DNA from: Oscillospiraceae bacterium
GTDB lineage: Bacteria > Bacillota > Clostridia > Oscillospirales > Ruminococcaceae
NCBI GenBank assembly: GCA_022769565.1
Contig: JALEJQ010000031.1
Span: forward strand, 1-64,000
Direction: 5' to 3'
Length of the DNA stretch: 64,000 bases
The notes beneath the pieces are model-generated. The model was given only the letters and a program-made list of their open reading frames with translations. It was not told where the DNA came from and ran no database searches. The translations under genes and the position numbers were made by a program. Below are positions 55,472-64,000 of this stretch, piece by piece (the stretch's first letter is position 1; each line of letters starts with the position of its first letter).

Positions 55472-56809
55472 TTAGCTTTTCAGTGTTACCGTAACGGTGG
55501 CCTTCGGCGAAAGAACGCCGTCTGAGCCTATGCACCATACATCATCGTAAGCAGGAGTTGAGAAGGTAACGGGGAACTTGTAATCCCTTGCCTCAAGCTC
55601 ATAGTTGATAAGGTCTATCTTTGATACAACGTCTATATAGGACAGCTTTTCTATGCTTTCCTCCGAGCCGATGAAGAACAGGGTGAAGCCGGAGGTTATA
55701 ATGTTGTAATCAAACTGGGGAGGAGCGTTGACCACCTGAACGGAGCTTCCCCTTATGGTCATAGTTATCTTGTAAAGTCCCTCACTTGGGCAGGTAACGG
55801 AAACGGTATCTATGCTGCTGAGGTTCTGGTATCCCTCGGGCAGGAAGTCCGCCGTGCTGAAGGTGAATACCGAGCCGATGTCCACCTCTCTCATATCAAT
55901 TGTGCCGATATTGAGGGAAGGAATATCCTTTATGGAATCCACAGGCGCAGCGACCTCAAGCTCCGAAACGGAGAAGGTCAGCTTTTCCATATAAGCGTCG
56001 GAATTGAAGCTTTCGGGTGCGTTGGATATTGTAACGGAAAGGGGCAGGGTCTGCTTCTGAAGAATGGGAATACTTACGTTGAAGCTGCTGCGGCTGAAGG
56101 TTATCTCTTCTTCATTCGATACGGGTATGCCCTTGCTGTATATCACAGGGTCGACCGCAGTATATTCATAGGTGCCCGACAGCTCGCCCTCTGCTTCAAT
56201 ATAGAAATAAACATCATTTATAGCATCAATTTCGTCCTTGGGACCTGTTACCTCTATCTTATCGGGAGCAATAACAACATCGTCTGCGTCGCTGATAAAG
56301 CCCTGCGCAATGTGAACGTTGTCCATAAGAGGACGAATAGATACCTCCTTGGTAATTATCTCGTCAAAATCCACGGTCACATATTCAATCGCCGAGGAAG
56401 GCTGGTCAGAAGGAGTGATTTTTGTAAGGGTAAAGTTCTTTCCGCTTGTACATTCCACATCAAGGGGCAGGCTGTAGCCATCGGCGTTGATAACATTTTC
56501 CGCCGAAGCCGTTACCTTAAGCTCATCTGCGGTAAGGTCGCCTATTTCTCCTCGTTCGCCCTTTATATAAACGTTGACCTCGGTAACGTTCTGGCTCACT
56601 ACTTGAAAGTTGTGCGCCTCGGCATAAGTACCCTGCATATCCACTGTTACGGGAACATTGTATATTACCCTGTCAATGGTAGGATAAGCGCTTACGGATA
56701 CCACGAACCATATAATGACCGCCGCAATGAGCGATAATATCTTTATGGTAAAATCTTTTTCAAAAAGGCGCTTAAAAAACGCTGTGACCGTATCAAGAAT
56801 TTCTTTCAT
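55472..56809 (-). CDS. cdaR: YbbR-domain protein (CdaR-like)
   Basis: N-term TM, repeated YbbR-type domains; overlaps cdaA. Confidence 0.92.
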   Translation of the reverse strand: MKEILDTVTAFFKRLFEKDFTIKILSLIAAVIIWFVVSVSAYPTIDRVIYNVPVTVDMQGTYAEAHNFQVVSQNVTEVNVYIKGERGEIGDLTADELKVTASAENVINADGYSLPLDVECTSGKNFTLTKITPSDQPSSAIEYVTVDFDEIITKEVSIRPLMDNVHIAQGFISDADDVVIAPDKIEVTGPKDEIDAINDVYFYIEAEGELSGTYEYTAVDPVIYSKGIPVSNEEEITFSRSSFNVSIPILQKQTLPLSVTISNAPESFNSDAYMEKLTFSVSELEVAAPVDSIKDIPSLNIGTIDMREVDIGSVFTFSTADFLPEGYQNLSSIDTVSVTCPSEGLYKITMTIRGSSVQVVNAPPQFDYNIITSGFTLFFIGSEESIEKLSYIDVVSKIDLINYELEARDYKFPVTFSTPAYDDVWCIGSDGVLSPKATVTVTLKS

Positions 56810-57740
56810 TGTCGCTGCCTCCGGAAATCACGCTGCCGCTTGTTTTTTTGCCGCCGAATATAGACTTCTTTTCTCCGGGATTCTTCGGAGGCTTCGGCGC
56901 TTTGGGCTGGCGCTGGGTCTTTTCGGGAATAAGTTTTGAGCGGAGATATTTTTTCAGGCTGTCTCTTGAAAAGCCTCTTTCAAGGGAACCGTTTTCCGCA
57001 ACGGAGATAACGCCTGTTTCCTCCGATACCGCAATAACTATAGCATCGGAGTTTTCGCTCATTCCTATTGCCGCACGGTGACGGGAGCCAAGCTGCTTGT
57101 TTATGCTCTCCTCCTTCTGAGGCTTGGGCAGGAAGCAGGCTGCGGCAAGAACGATACCGTCACGCATTATCACAGCACCGTCATGGAGAGGGGTGTTCTT
57201 GAAGAAAATGTTGCCGAAAAGCTCCTTTGAGGGTACGGCGTTGAGGATGGTGCCCGTGTCTATCTGTTCGCCCAGCTTTGATTCTCTTTCAATAACGATA
57301 AGAGCGCCCGTTGTAGTGGCGGAAAGATCCTCGCAGGCGTCGCACACGGCTTCAATGGCGGTGTTCCATTTTGCTGTAACGACATCATTGTTATCGCTGC
57401 CTATGGAGGATATAACGGGTATCTTCGTTATCTTGGAACGTCCCATTTTCTCAATGGTACGGCGAAGCTCAGGCTGGAAAAGGATAACGATAGCCAGCAG
57501 ACCTATGCTGAACAGGTTTTTCATAATATAAGCCATAGCCTTCATTTCAAAGAATTCCATTATGGCATAAGCTGCTATCAGTACGGCTACGCCTTTGAGA
57601 AGTCCGCCTGCACGGGTCTCCTTTACTATGGTTATGCCTTTATATATGATGACCGCAAGCACGGCAATATCAAGCAGATCCCAGAAGGTTATGGGCAGTA
57701 CGCTGTTAAGATACGACCGCATGGTATATAAAACATCCAA
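56793..57740 (-). CDS. cdaA: diadenylate cyclase CdaA
   Basis: DAC motifs NTPLHDGAVIMRDG and LGSRHRAAIGMSE. Confidence 0.97.
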   Translation of the reverse strand: MDVLYTMRSYLNSVLPITFWDLLDIAVLAVIIYKGITIVKETRAGGLLKGVAVLIAAYAIMEFFEMKAMAYIMKNLFSIGLLAIVILFQPELRRTIEKMGRSKITKIPVISSIGSDNNDVVTAKWNTAIEAVCDACEDLSATTTGALIVIERESKLGEQIDTGTILNAVPSKELFGNIFFKNTPLHDGAVIMRDGIVLAAACFLPKPQKEESINKQLGSRHRAAIGMSENSDAIVIAVSEETGVISVAENGSLERGFSRDSLKKYLRSKLIPEKTQRQPKAPKPPKNPGEKKSIFGGKKTSGSVISGGSDNERNS

Positions 57741-57920
57741 AAATAACTCCGCCTTTCTGTATTATGAGTATCTTTAATTGTATCACAAAACAGGCGCTTT
57801 TTTCAATAGTATTATGTAAAATTTCGGGGCAAATTCAGACTTATTATACAAACCCCCGATGCTTATTATGTGCCAAACTCACAAAACAATAAAATATTAT
57901 CGAAAAACAATAAAAAACTA

Positions 57921-57949
57921 TTGACAAATGATAATTGCTATGGTATCAT
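57921..57949 (+). promoter_or_regulatory. sigma-A promoter
   Basis: TTGACA-N17-TATCAT. Confidence 0.75.
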
Positions 57950-57984
57950 ACAGTTACAGTCAAAAACAAAAGACCGGAGGTAAA

Positions 57985-58082
57985 GTTTGAAAATCCTTGA
58001 TTTTCAAACTACGAGTTTTGTTTATTCGGCTTCAAACTCAACAAGTTGAGTGCTCGATTTCCTTACGGAAATCACAAAACTC
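57985..58082 (+). promoter_or_regulatory. structured leader with nested hairpins
   Basis: GTTTGAAAATC-CTT-GATTTTCAAAC; GAGTTTTGT..ACAAAACTC enclosing ACTCAAC-AA-GTTGAGT and GATTTCC-TTAC-GGAAATC. Confidence 0.75.
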
Positions 58083-58102
58083 AGAAAGGAATGATTATAA
58101 TT

Positions 58103-58552
58103 ATGAAGAAACTTAAATGGACAGAACCCATGTCGCTGCTGCTTTCAAGCGTTATTGTAAAAATACTTGCGGTGCTTTTTGCCGCAGCCTGCGTTTACGC
58201 TCCCTTTGCGGTGAAAGGCTTTGCAGACCAGCTCGGACTTAACATACCCCTGTTTATGACGGTTTTCTACCTCTGCGCAGTGTTTGCGTTCACGGCGCTG
58301 TTCTTCCTTAACAGGCTGCTTAAAAACATAAGAAAAGCCGAGATATTCATTGATGAAAATGTAAGGATACTGCGCATTTTGTCGTGGTGCTGCTATTTTG
58401 TGGGAATAACAATGGCGGTGTACAGCATATGGGAGTACCCGTTTATAGTAATTTCGGCAGCTGCAGCGTTCTTCGGACTTATTATAAGAGTGCTGAAAAA
58501 CGTGTTCCGCAAGGCCGTTGAGATACGGGAAGAAAACGACGGTACAATATGA
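58103..58552 (+). CDS. DUF2975-type membrane protein
   Basis: four hydrophobic segments; next to small XRE HTH gene; start reassigned to 58103. Confidence 0.85.
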   Translation: MKKLKWTEPMSLLLSSVIVKILAVLFAAACVYAPFAVKGFADQLGLNIPLFMTVFYLCAVFAFTALFFLNRLLKNIRKAEIFIDENVRILRILSWCCYFVGITMAVYSIWEYPFIVISAAAAFFGLIIRVLKNVFRKAVEIREENDGTI

Positions 58553-58568
58553 ATTAGGAGAAATTGTT

Positions 58569-58790
58569 ATGGCAATAATAGTAAACCTTGACGTTGTTAT
58601 GGCGAAAAGGAAAATTTCCTCGGGAGAGCTTGCGGAAAAACTTGAAATAACCCCTGCGAACCTCTCCATACTTAAAACGGGAAAAGCAAAGGCTATCCGC
58701 TTTTCCACTCTGAACAGGCTTTGCGAGATACTTGACTGCAAGCCGGGAGATATTCTCGACTATGAGAAGGGAGATAATGAATATGACTGA
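58569..58790 (+). CDS. small XRE-family HTH regulator (YozG-like)
   Basis: IIVNLDVVMAKRKISSGELAEKLEITPANLSILKTGKAKAIRFSTLNRLCEILDCKPGDIL. Confidence 0.94.
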   Translation: MAIIVNLDVVMAKRKISSGELAEKLEITPANLSILKTGKAKAIRFSTLNRLCEILDCKPGDILDYEKGDNEYD

Positions 58791-60300
58791 TACCGCAGGC
58801 AAAATTACGGACAACGAAGCATATTTTCAGCCCCCCGTTGTGGTTCCGCAGATGAAATATTCCGTTAAGGAAAGCATTTTCGCCCTTATTTTTTCTTTCA
58901 CGGGATATTTCTTCATAAAAACCTTTATTATGAATTCCCCCGGCATGGGTGCGACAATATTTATGCTCTGCACAGCCGCCGCAGCTGCAGTTTTCGCAAA
59001 GCTGAACGGGGCAAAGGGCAACTGTTACAGCAAACTTTACTTCATACTGACCCTTTTGTTTTCGGCAAATATGGGAATAACGGCAAACGGACTTATAATG
59101 TTCCTTGATTTTATGTTTGCGGCAATAATGCTTGCAATGTGGGCGTTTGCCGTAAACAACCCCGACTGGAAGGGTGCGGACGACTTCTTCGTTTTCAGCT
59201 TCGGAAGCGCTGTTTTCGGACGTTCCTTCGGCAATTTCGGCAAGTGTCCCTCCGCCGCTGCAGAGCTGCTCAAAAGAAACAAAAGCGGCAGGAACGTAAG
59301 AAACATTTTCCTTGGCATTTTGACCGCAGTTCCCGTTACCCTTGTTGTAATAACCATACTTTCCTCTGCGGACAGCGTTTTCGGGGATATTATGGATAAC
59401 ATCGTCGGCAGCATAAGCCTTAGCGGTCTGTTCAGATATATGTGGGGTCTGCCCCTTTCCTTCCTTGTGTTCGGCATTATTTACGGCGGCGTTTCGGCAA
59501 AAAGCGGCTGCCCCGACAAAGGAAAATGCGAAAGAACGGCGGCAGCCTTCAGGATAGCTCCAAGCGTTATGATGTACGCCTCCGTGGTGCCGCTGTGCAT
59601 AGTTTACGTTATATTCTTCTTTTCACAGCTGAGCTACTTCACCTCGGCGTTCAGAGGTGTTCTCCCCGAGGAGTTCAGCGCCGCAGAGTACGCAAGGAAA
59701 GGCTTTTTCGAGCTTTGCGCCGTGTCGGTGATAAACCTGTTCGTAATTGCGGCAATAAATGTTTTCTGCCGTTATGACGGAAAAGAGGGCGAAAAGAAGC
59801 GTCCTGCCCCACTGAGGTTCTTTACCGCTCTGCTGTCGGTGTTCACACTTATCCTTATAGCAACGGCACTGAGCAAAATGGGAATGTATATTGCCCGTTT
59901 CGGACTTACCCCGAAAAGAGTGTACACCTCCTGGTTTATGGCAGTCCTTGCAGCGCTGTTCATACTTATCGCCGCAAGACAGTTCAAGGCGTTCAACATA
60001 GCAAAAACGGGAGCGGTCATATTCACGGTAATGCTTGTTCTTCTCAGCTTCTCACAGACCGATTCGCTTATTGCAGGCTATAACATTTCCGCATACGAAA
60101 ATGGACAGATAGAGGAGATAGACTTTGACGGGCTTTCCTGCGATGCGGTTTATGCCGTTAAAGGCTGCCTTGACAGCGAGAATACGACCCTCAGGGAAAA
60201 AGCAGAACAATGGATAGTTTATCAAAAAGAAAGCAGCTGTTATTATGAATGGTACGAAATGGGCGTTTCGGAATTTGCAGCAAGATCCCAAATAAATTAG
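58783..60300 (+). CDS. DUF4153/DUF4173-like polytopic membrane protein
   Basis: large polytopic protein, overlaps HTH gene; start reassigned to 58783. Confidence 0.8.
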   Translation: MTDTAGKITDNEAYFQPPVVVPQMKYSVKESIFALIFSFTGYFFIKTFIMNSPGMGATIFMLCTAAAAAVFAKLNGAKGNCYSKLYFILTLLFSANMGITANGLIMFLDFMFAAIMLAMWAFAVNNPDWKGADDFFVFSFGSAVFGRSFGNFGKCPSAAAELLKRNKSGRNVRNIFLGILTAVPVTLVVITILSSADSVFGDIMDNIVGSISLSGLFRYMWGLPLSFLVFGIIYGGVSAKSGCPDKGKCERTAAAFRIAPSVMMYASVVPLCIVYVIFFFSQLSYFTSAFRGVLPEEFSAAEYARKGFFELCAVSVINLFVIAAINVFCRYDGKEGEKKRPAPLRFFTALLSVFTLILIATALSKMGMYIARFGLTPKRVYTSWFMAVLAALFILIAARQFKAFNIAKTGAVIFTVMLVLLSFSQTDSLIAGYNISAYENGQIEEIDFDGLSCDAVYAVKGCLDSENTTLREKAEQWIVYQKESSCYYEWYEMGVSEFAARSQIN

Positions 60301-60458
60301 GGCACCGCGAAGCGTCTAAAGTTTAGGTCCACCCTTTTCAAAGGGTGGTGGGTGTCCGGAGGGCAAAGCCCTTTGGTCGCTCCCGCAGGAGCGAAATACC
60401 CCTAAAAGTAGGGCATACAGCAAAGCAGCGTTAAAACAAACAAAGTAAAAGTTATAAA

Positions 60459-60540
60459 GGCGCAATTCACATAAAAAATCGGAAAGAGCATTGTTTTGTT
60501 TTTAAATAAACTATGCTGACCCGTTAATGTGAATTGCGCC
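60459..60540. repeat. ~82 bp inverted-repeat unit (D1)
   Basis: GGCGCAATTCACAT...ATGTGAATTGCGCC. Confidence 0.95.
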
Positions 60541-60899
60541 TATTTCTATCCCGTACATACAAAATTACTCTCGGATAAAAATATACTGAGCAGAGCGAAG
60601 TGTATTTTTATCAGACACGGCAAACTATGGCAGTCAGTTTTCCGCACATTTCGTTATAAACCAAACATAATTTATGTAGAGGACGGGGCTCCCGTCCCGA
60701 TTTTCCGCACAAAATCAGCATTTTTCACATTTTTCTGTAGGGGCGCACAGTGTGCGCACGTTTTTATTTACACAACACTGTCGGATAATAACTGTTGTGT
60801 TGGGGTAACGGTGGCATACTTTGCCGTGTCGCAACAAATACACTTCGCTGCGCTCAGTATATTTGTTGCGAGGGCAGTTTTTCTTGATACGATAGAATA

Positions 60900-60981
60900 G
60901 GCGCAATTCACATAGTCGGTTCCACGAGTTTTGTGTTATGCAAAACATTTCTTGGTTCCGCTTTTTTATGTGAATTGCGCC
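60900..60981. repeat. ~82 bp inverted-repeat unit (D2)
   Basis: GGCGCAATTCACAT...ATGTGAATTGCGCC. Confidence 0.95.
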
Positions 60982-61174
60982 TTTGGATTTGTTACTTTAT
61001 TTGTTTTTGCTGTTACAATGCGTTATGCCTTACTTTAGGGGTATTTCGCTCTCTGCGGAGAGCGACTTAGGGGCTCCGCGCCCCTAAGAACCTGCGCCAA
61101 AGGGACTAATCCCTTTGGAATCCCGTTATTGCTTCGCAGTTATTATGCAACAGCAAATTTTATATGTTTTTCAA

Positions 61175-62452
61175 TTATCCTATTTCTATAATTCCAAGCC
61201 TCTGCTTCATTTCAAGTATTCTTTCCACGCTTTCGTCAAGTCTTGCTTCATCAATTTTTCCGCTTTGTACCGCAGCAAGTATATCGTTGTACGCCGTTTC
61301 GATATTCGATGTGCAAAGCAGGTCGTTTCCTGCGTTAACGGCAAGAACATAGGAACTTTCTCCGTCCGTGTAAAGCGTAATTGCGTCCATTCCAAGGTCG
61401 TCGGTAACTATCACTCCCTCAAAGCCCATATCGTTCCTCAGCAGCTCATGTACCGCAGGAGAAAGTGAGGCAGGCAGCTCGCTGTCATACGCCTTGACGA
61501 TATTGTGGTTCACCATTACCGCAGGCGCTCCGGCTTCAATGCCGTATCTGAACGGTACAAGGTCGGTCTTCTCAAAGCTGTCGGCGGAACGGTCGTCCTC
61601 CGCAATGCCCGTATGGGTGTCAACGTTGGGTCCGTAACCGGGGAAATGCTTAAGGCAGCTGCCCATATTGTTCTCGTTCATCGTTTCCACAACAAGCGCA
61701 ATATACTCGCCTGTGGTTTCGGCGTCCTTGCCGAAGGTGCGCTCATAGATATAGTCAAGGTGGTTTTCCGTTATATCCGCAACGGGAGCAAGGTTGAAGT
61801 TTATCCCCACAGAGGCAAGGAGCTTTGCTTTTTCCTCATTTTCGCTCTTTATTGCCTCCTCGCCCTCTCTGGCAAGGGCTATCTGTGAGCTGAACGGCGT
61901 TAATCTGTACTGTGGGAACTTGCTCATTCTGACTACCGTACCGCCCTCCTCGTCTGTTGCAAGGAAGGGCGGTATTTTTGCCGCCGCTTTTATCCTGTTT
62001 GTTTTTTCAAGCATGGTTTCGGGCGTTTCCGTTTCAAAATCCTTTGCATAAAGGGTATATCCCCCAAGGCTGTACTTCTCCATAGCTGCCGCCGCACCGC
62101 TGTCGGGGTACCTGCACAGAAGTATCTGACCTGTTTTTTCTTCAAGGGTCATTGAATCCACAAGAGCTTTCACGGAGCTGAAATCAAGGGTATGCTCTCC
62201 GCCTGAATCATCCTCCGTCTGTAAAGCTTCGGAGCTTTCCGCCGCTTCGCTTGCCAAGGTGTCCTGCGAAGGTGTTTCCTGTGCGGAAGCATCGTTCTCC
62301 GCCGTTTTGCCCATATCATTTTCAGCTTTGGAAACAGCTGTATCGGAAACCGTGCCGCTTTGGGTCTGAGATGGTTTTTCAATGGTTGCCGTACAGGCGG
62401 AAAGAGTCAAAACCGCCGCAAGCGATATTACTGTCTGTATAACTCTTTTCAT
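61175..62452 (-). CDS. GH3 family beta-N-acetylhexosaminidase-like lipoprotein
   Basis: lipobox LTLSAC; LATDEEGGTVVRM; CLKHFPGYGPNVDTHTG; VIVTDDLGMDAI. Confidence 0.92.
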   Translation of the reverse strand: MKRVIQTVISLAAVLTLSACTATIEKPSQTQSGTVSDTAVSKAENDMGKTAENDASAQETPSQDTLASEAAESSEALQTEDDSGGEHTLDFSSVKALVDSMTLEEKTGQILLCRYPDSGAAAAMEKYSLGGYTLYAKDFETETPETMLEKTNRIKAAAKIPPFLATDEEGGTVVRMSKFPQYRLTPFSSQIALAREGEEAIKSENEEKAKLLASVGINFNLAPVADITENHLDYIYERTFGKDAETTGEYIALVVETMNENNMGSCLKHFPGYGPNVDTHTGIAEDDRSADSFEKTDLVPFRYGIEAGAPAVMVNHNIVKAYDSELPASLSPAVHELLRNDMGFEGVIVTDDLGMDAITLYTDGESSYVLAVNAGNDLLCTSNIETAYNDILAAVQSGKIDEARLDESVERILEMKQRLGIIEIG

Positions 62453-62469
62453 TTTATACTTCCTTTCGA

Positions 62470-63717
62470 TTACATAAGGGTTTCGTTTGCGCTGTAGCCT
62501 ATTGCAAGTATCTCCGCTGTTTTATTTTCGGAGCCTTCCGCAATTTTTATTTCGACCTCCATTTCCTTTACGCTCTGCCACTTTATGACCTGATAAGCGT
62601 AAGGGTCGCCCCAGCCGTCTTTGTCGTTGGTATCAATGACCTTCGCCCTTGTACCGTTTATATAGACCTCTATCTTGCCCATATCTGCGCTGTTGTTACG
62701 CTTGCAGACAAGGAAAATGCTGTTGCCCGTGACCGTGAATTTCATAGGCTCACCCTGTGCCGAGCCGTTATACGCCCAGCCCTTGTTAAAGCCACTTACG
62801 CTTGCATACTTGTCAAAGCTGCCGATACTCTCTATAACGCCCTCGCTGTCCGCTTCTATCAAAACGGCGTTTTCGTAGGGCGCACCGAATTTTCCTATAA
62901 CGGGAACGGTGTACTCCCCGTCCTCCGCAGCCTTGTCAAGCTCGCTGAAATAATAGCCGATAAACTCCTCAAACAGCTTGTGTCCGTCGGGACTTGGGTG
63001 GGAAGAATCGTTGTAGTAGCTTTCCCATTTTACGGTGCCGTCCTCAAGAGCAGGGGTCAAGGCGTCGGCGGTGCTTATCATAGGCAGGTCGTAATACTCG
63101 CCTATCTGCTTCATATAGTCCTGTGCGGTGTGACCCTCCTTGGTGCGGTTGAAAAGAAGCACCACCGCAGGCTCGTTTTCCTGTTCAAGTACGGTCTTAA
63201 CAAGGGAATCATAAGATTCCTGATACAGCTTGTCGTTTCCGTCATTAACGGCGTATTCAATGAAAACAATATCCGCACCCTTTGAGATAACGTCCCTTTC
63301 CGCTCTGAGATTGCCGAGGATAGAGGGCGTTCCGCTGAGACCTGCGTTAACGTAATTTATCGTTGCGCTCGGGTATTTTTCGCAGAAATAGTCGTAGGTG
63401 AGCTTTGCCCAGCACTGGTCGGGCTGAACGGTGTAGCCTTCGGTAATGGAACCGCCCAGAAACGCCGCCGTCACCTCTTCGCCGTTTGCCATAGCCGCCA
63501 GCTTCTGCTTCATACGGTGGGTATTGCCAAGAGAAACAAGGGAACGCTGCACCATAGCAGTGTAAGGGTCTGCGGCTGTGACTTCCTCCGATGTTACAGC
63601 CTCGGCAGCGGTCGTTTCTTCCGTAACAGCCTGTTCTCCCCCGTTTCCGCAGGCGGTAAGGGATAATGCGGTGATAAATACCGCTAAAATACGCTTAACG
63701 TTGATATTTTTTATCAT
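62470..63717 (-). CDS. SGNH/GDSL hydrolase lipoprotein
   Basis: lipobox LSLTAC; FLGGSITEGYTVQ; YNDSSHPSPDGH. Confidence 0.9.
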   Translation of the reverse strand: MIKNINVKRILAVFITALSLTACGNGGEQAVTEETTAAEAVTSEEVTAADPYTAMVQRSLVSLGNTHRMKQKLAAMANGEEVTAAFLGGSITEGYTVQPDQCWAKLTYDYFCEKYPSATINYVNAGLSGTPSILGNLRAERDVISKGADIVFIEYAVNDGNDKLYQESYDSLVKTVLEQENEPAVVLLFNRTKEGHTAQDYMKQIGEYYDLPMISTADALTPALEDGTVKWESYYNDSSHPSPDGHKLFEEFIGYYFSELDKAAEDGEYTVPVIGKFGAPYENAVLIEADSEGVIESIGSFDKYASVSGFNKGWAYNGSAQGEPMKFTVTGNSIFLVCKRNNSADMGKIEVYINGTRAKVIDTNDKDGWGDPYAYQVIKWQSVKEMEVEIKIAEGSENKTAEILAIGYSANETLM

Positions 63718-63730
63718 ACAGCTTGTCCTT

Positions 63731-64000
63731 TCATTTTAGATCGGCAATATTTGTGATAATGCCCTTGTCCGTAATGTCAATAATGCCGTAGGAAGGCGGC
63801 TTGCCGTCTCTCGGACAGGAGCAGCTGCCGGGATTCATTATATACACCCCGTCCTCGTAATGCTGAAAGCGCTCGTGGGTGTGACCGTAGAGGATAATAT
63901 TGCATTTTTTCTGCGCCGCAGCGGACATAATGCGTTCAAGCCCGTATTTTACATCAAAACGATGACCGTGGGTGCAGAATATCCTTGCTCCGGGCAGGTC
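63731..64000 (-). CDS. YfcE-like metallophosphodiesterase (5' end beyond window)
   Basis: frame stays open to 64000: DLPGARIFCTHGHRFDVKYGLERIMSAAAQKKCNIILYGHTHERFQHYEDGVYIMNPGSCSCPRDGKPPSYGIIDI. Confidence 0.92.
   Translation of the reverse strand, partial: DLPGARIFCTHGHRFDVKYGLERIMSAAAQKKCNIILYGHTHERFQHYEDGVYIMNPGSCSCPRDGKPPSYGIIDITDKGIITNIADLK

Larger units (their letters stand above)
60310..61138 (+). repeat. family H hairpin-chain element, full-length copy D
   Basis: reverse-complement homologue of 16559-17425. Confidence 0.87.

Noticed and set aside
1-64000. tRNA, rRNA, tmRNA or CRISPR-Cas loci
   Set aside because: No TPsiC-like GGTTCRANYCC in a cloverleaf context, no rRNA signatures, no repeat-spacer arrays and no Cas motifs were found by eye; a tRNAscan/Infernal run would be decisive.

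Overview
The window is chromosomal DNA from a spore-forming, probably motile, anaerobic Clostridia bacterium. An Oscillospiraceae/Ruminococcus-like or [Eubacterium] siraeum-like host is inferred from gene content only. It is gene-dense and mostly housekeeping. Left to right it holds: yabP/yabQ/divIC-like/S1 genes, a two-component system, an HtrA-like protease, an amidohydrolase, greA-lysS, a ParE/Phd-type toxin-antitoxin pair, a complete rnfCDGEAB operon with Gx-transporter/NusG_II/apbE genes, putP, rsmE, a GGDEF protein, cheA-W-R-B, a FliK-like plus stand-alone FlhB-C-terminal-like pair, an ECF sigma/beta-propeller pair, feoA, a YfhO-like gene, walJ-like and rlmH genes, SPFH/NfeD, coaX plus an ECF S component, cdaA/cdaR, a DUF2975-HTH-DUF4173 operon, GH3 and SGNH lipoproteins, and a partial phosphodiesterase. 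No rRNA, tRNA, CRISPR array or intact transposase was seen. The most unusual content is non-coding. (1) A family of hairpin-chain elements occurs as two full-length ~0.85 kb copies in opposite orientation (16559-17425, 60310-61138), each built of two inverted half-elements around a shared core, plus two solo halves (30452-30756, 50141-50483). All contain an ~82 bp unit with 14 bp arms GGCGCAATTCACAT/ATGTGAATTGCGCC, and the family shows compensatory stem changes. (2) A MITE-like ~160 bp palindromic family (ATACTAATAACC...GGTTATTAGTAT) has four copies with a conserved symmetric AAC/AAC internal mismatch and a compensatory arm change. (3) A ~47 nt hairpin repeat sits just before the start codons of rnfC and an FAD-dependent oxidoreductase. 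(4) A structured leader with a possible 20-codon uORF precedes the DUF2975 operon. Coding oddities include a 21-heptad coiled-coil gene with higher-order DNA repeats, a duplicated domain in CheA, a tandem repeat in the FliK-like protein, and a transglutaminase-like protein that appears to lack its catalytic Cys.
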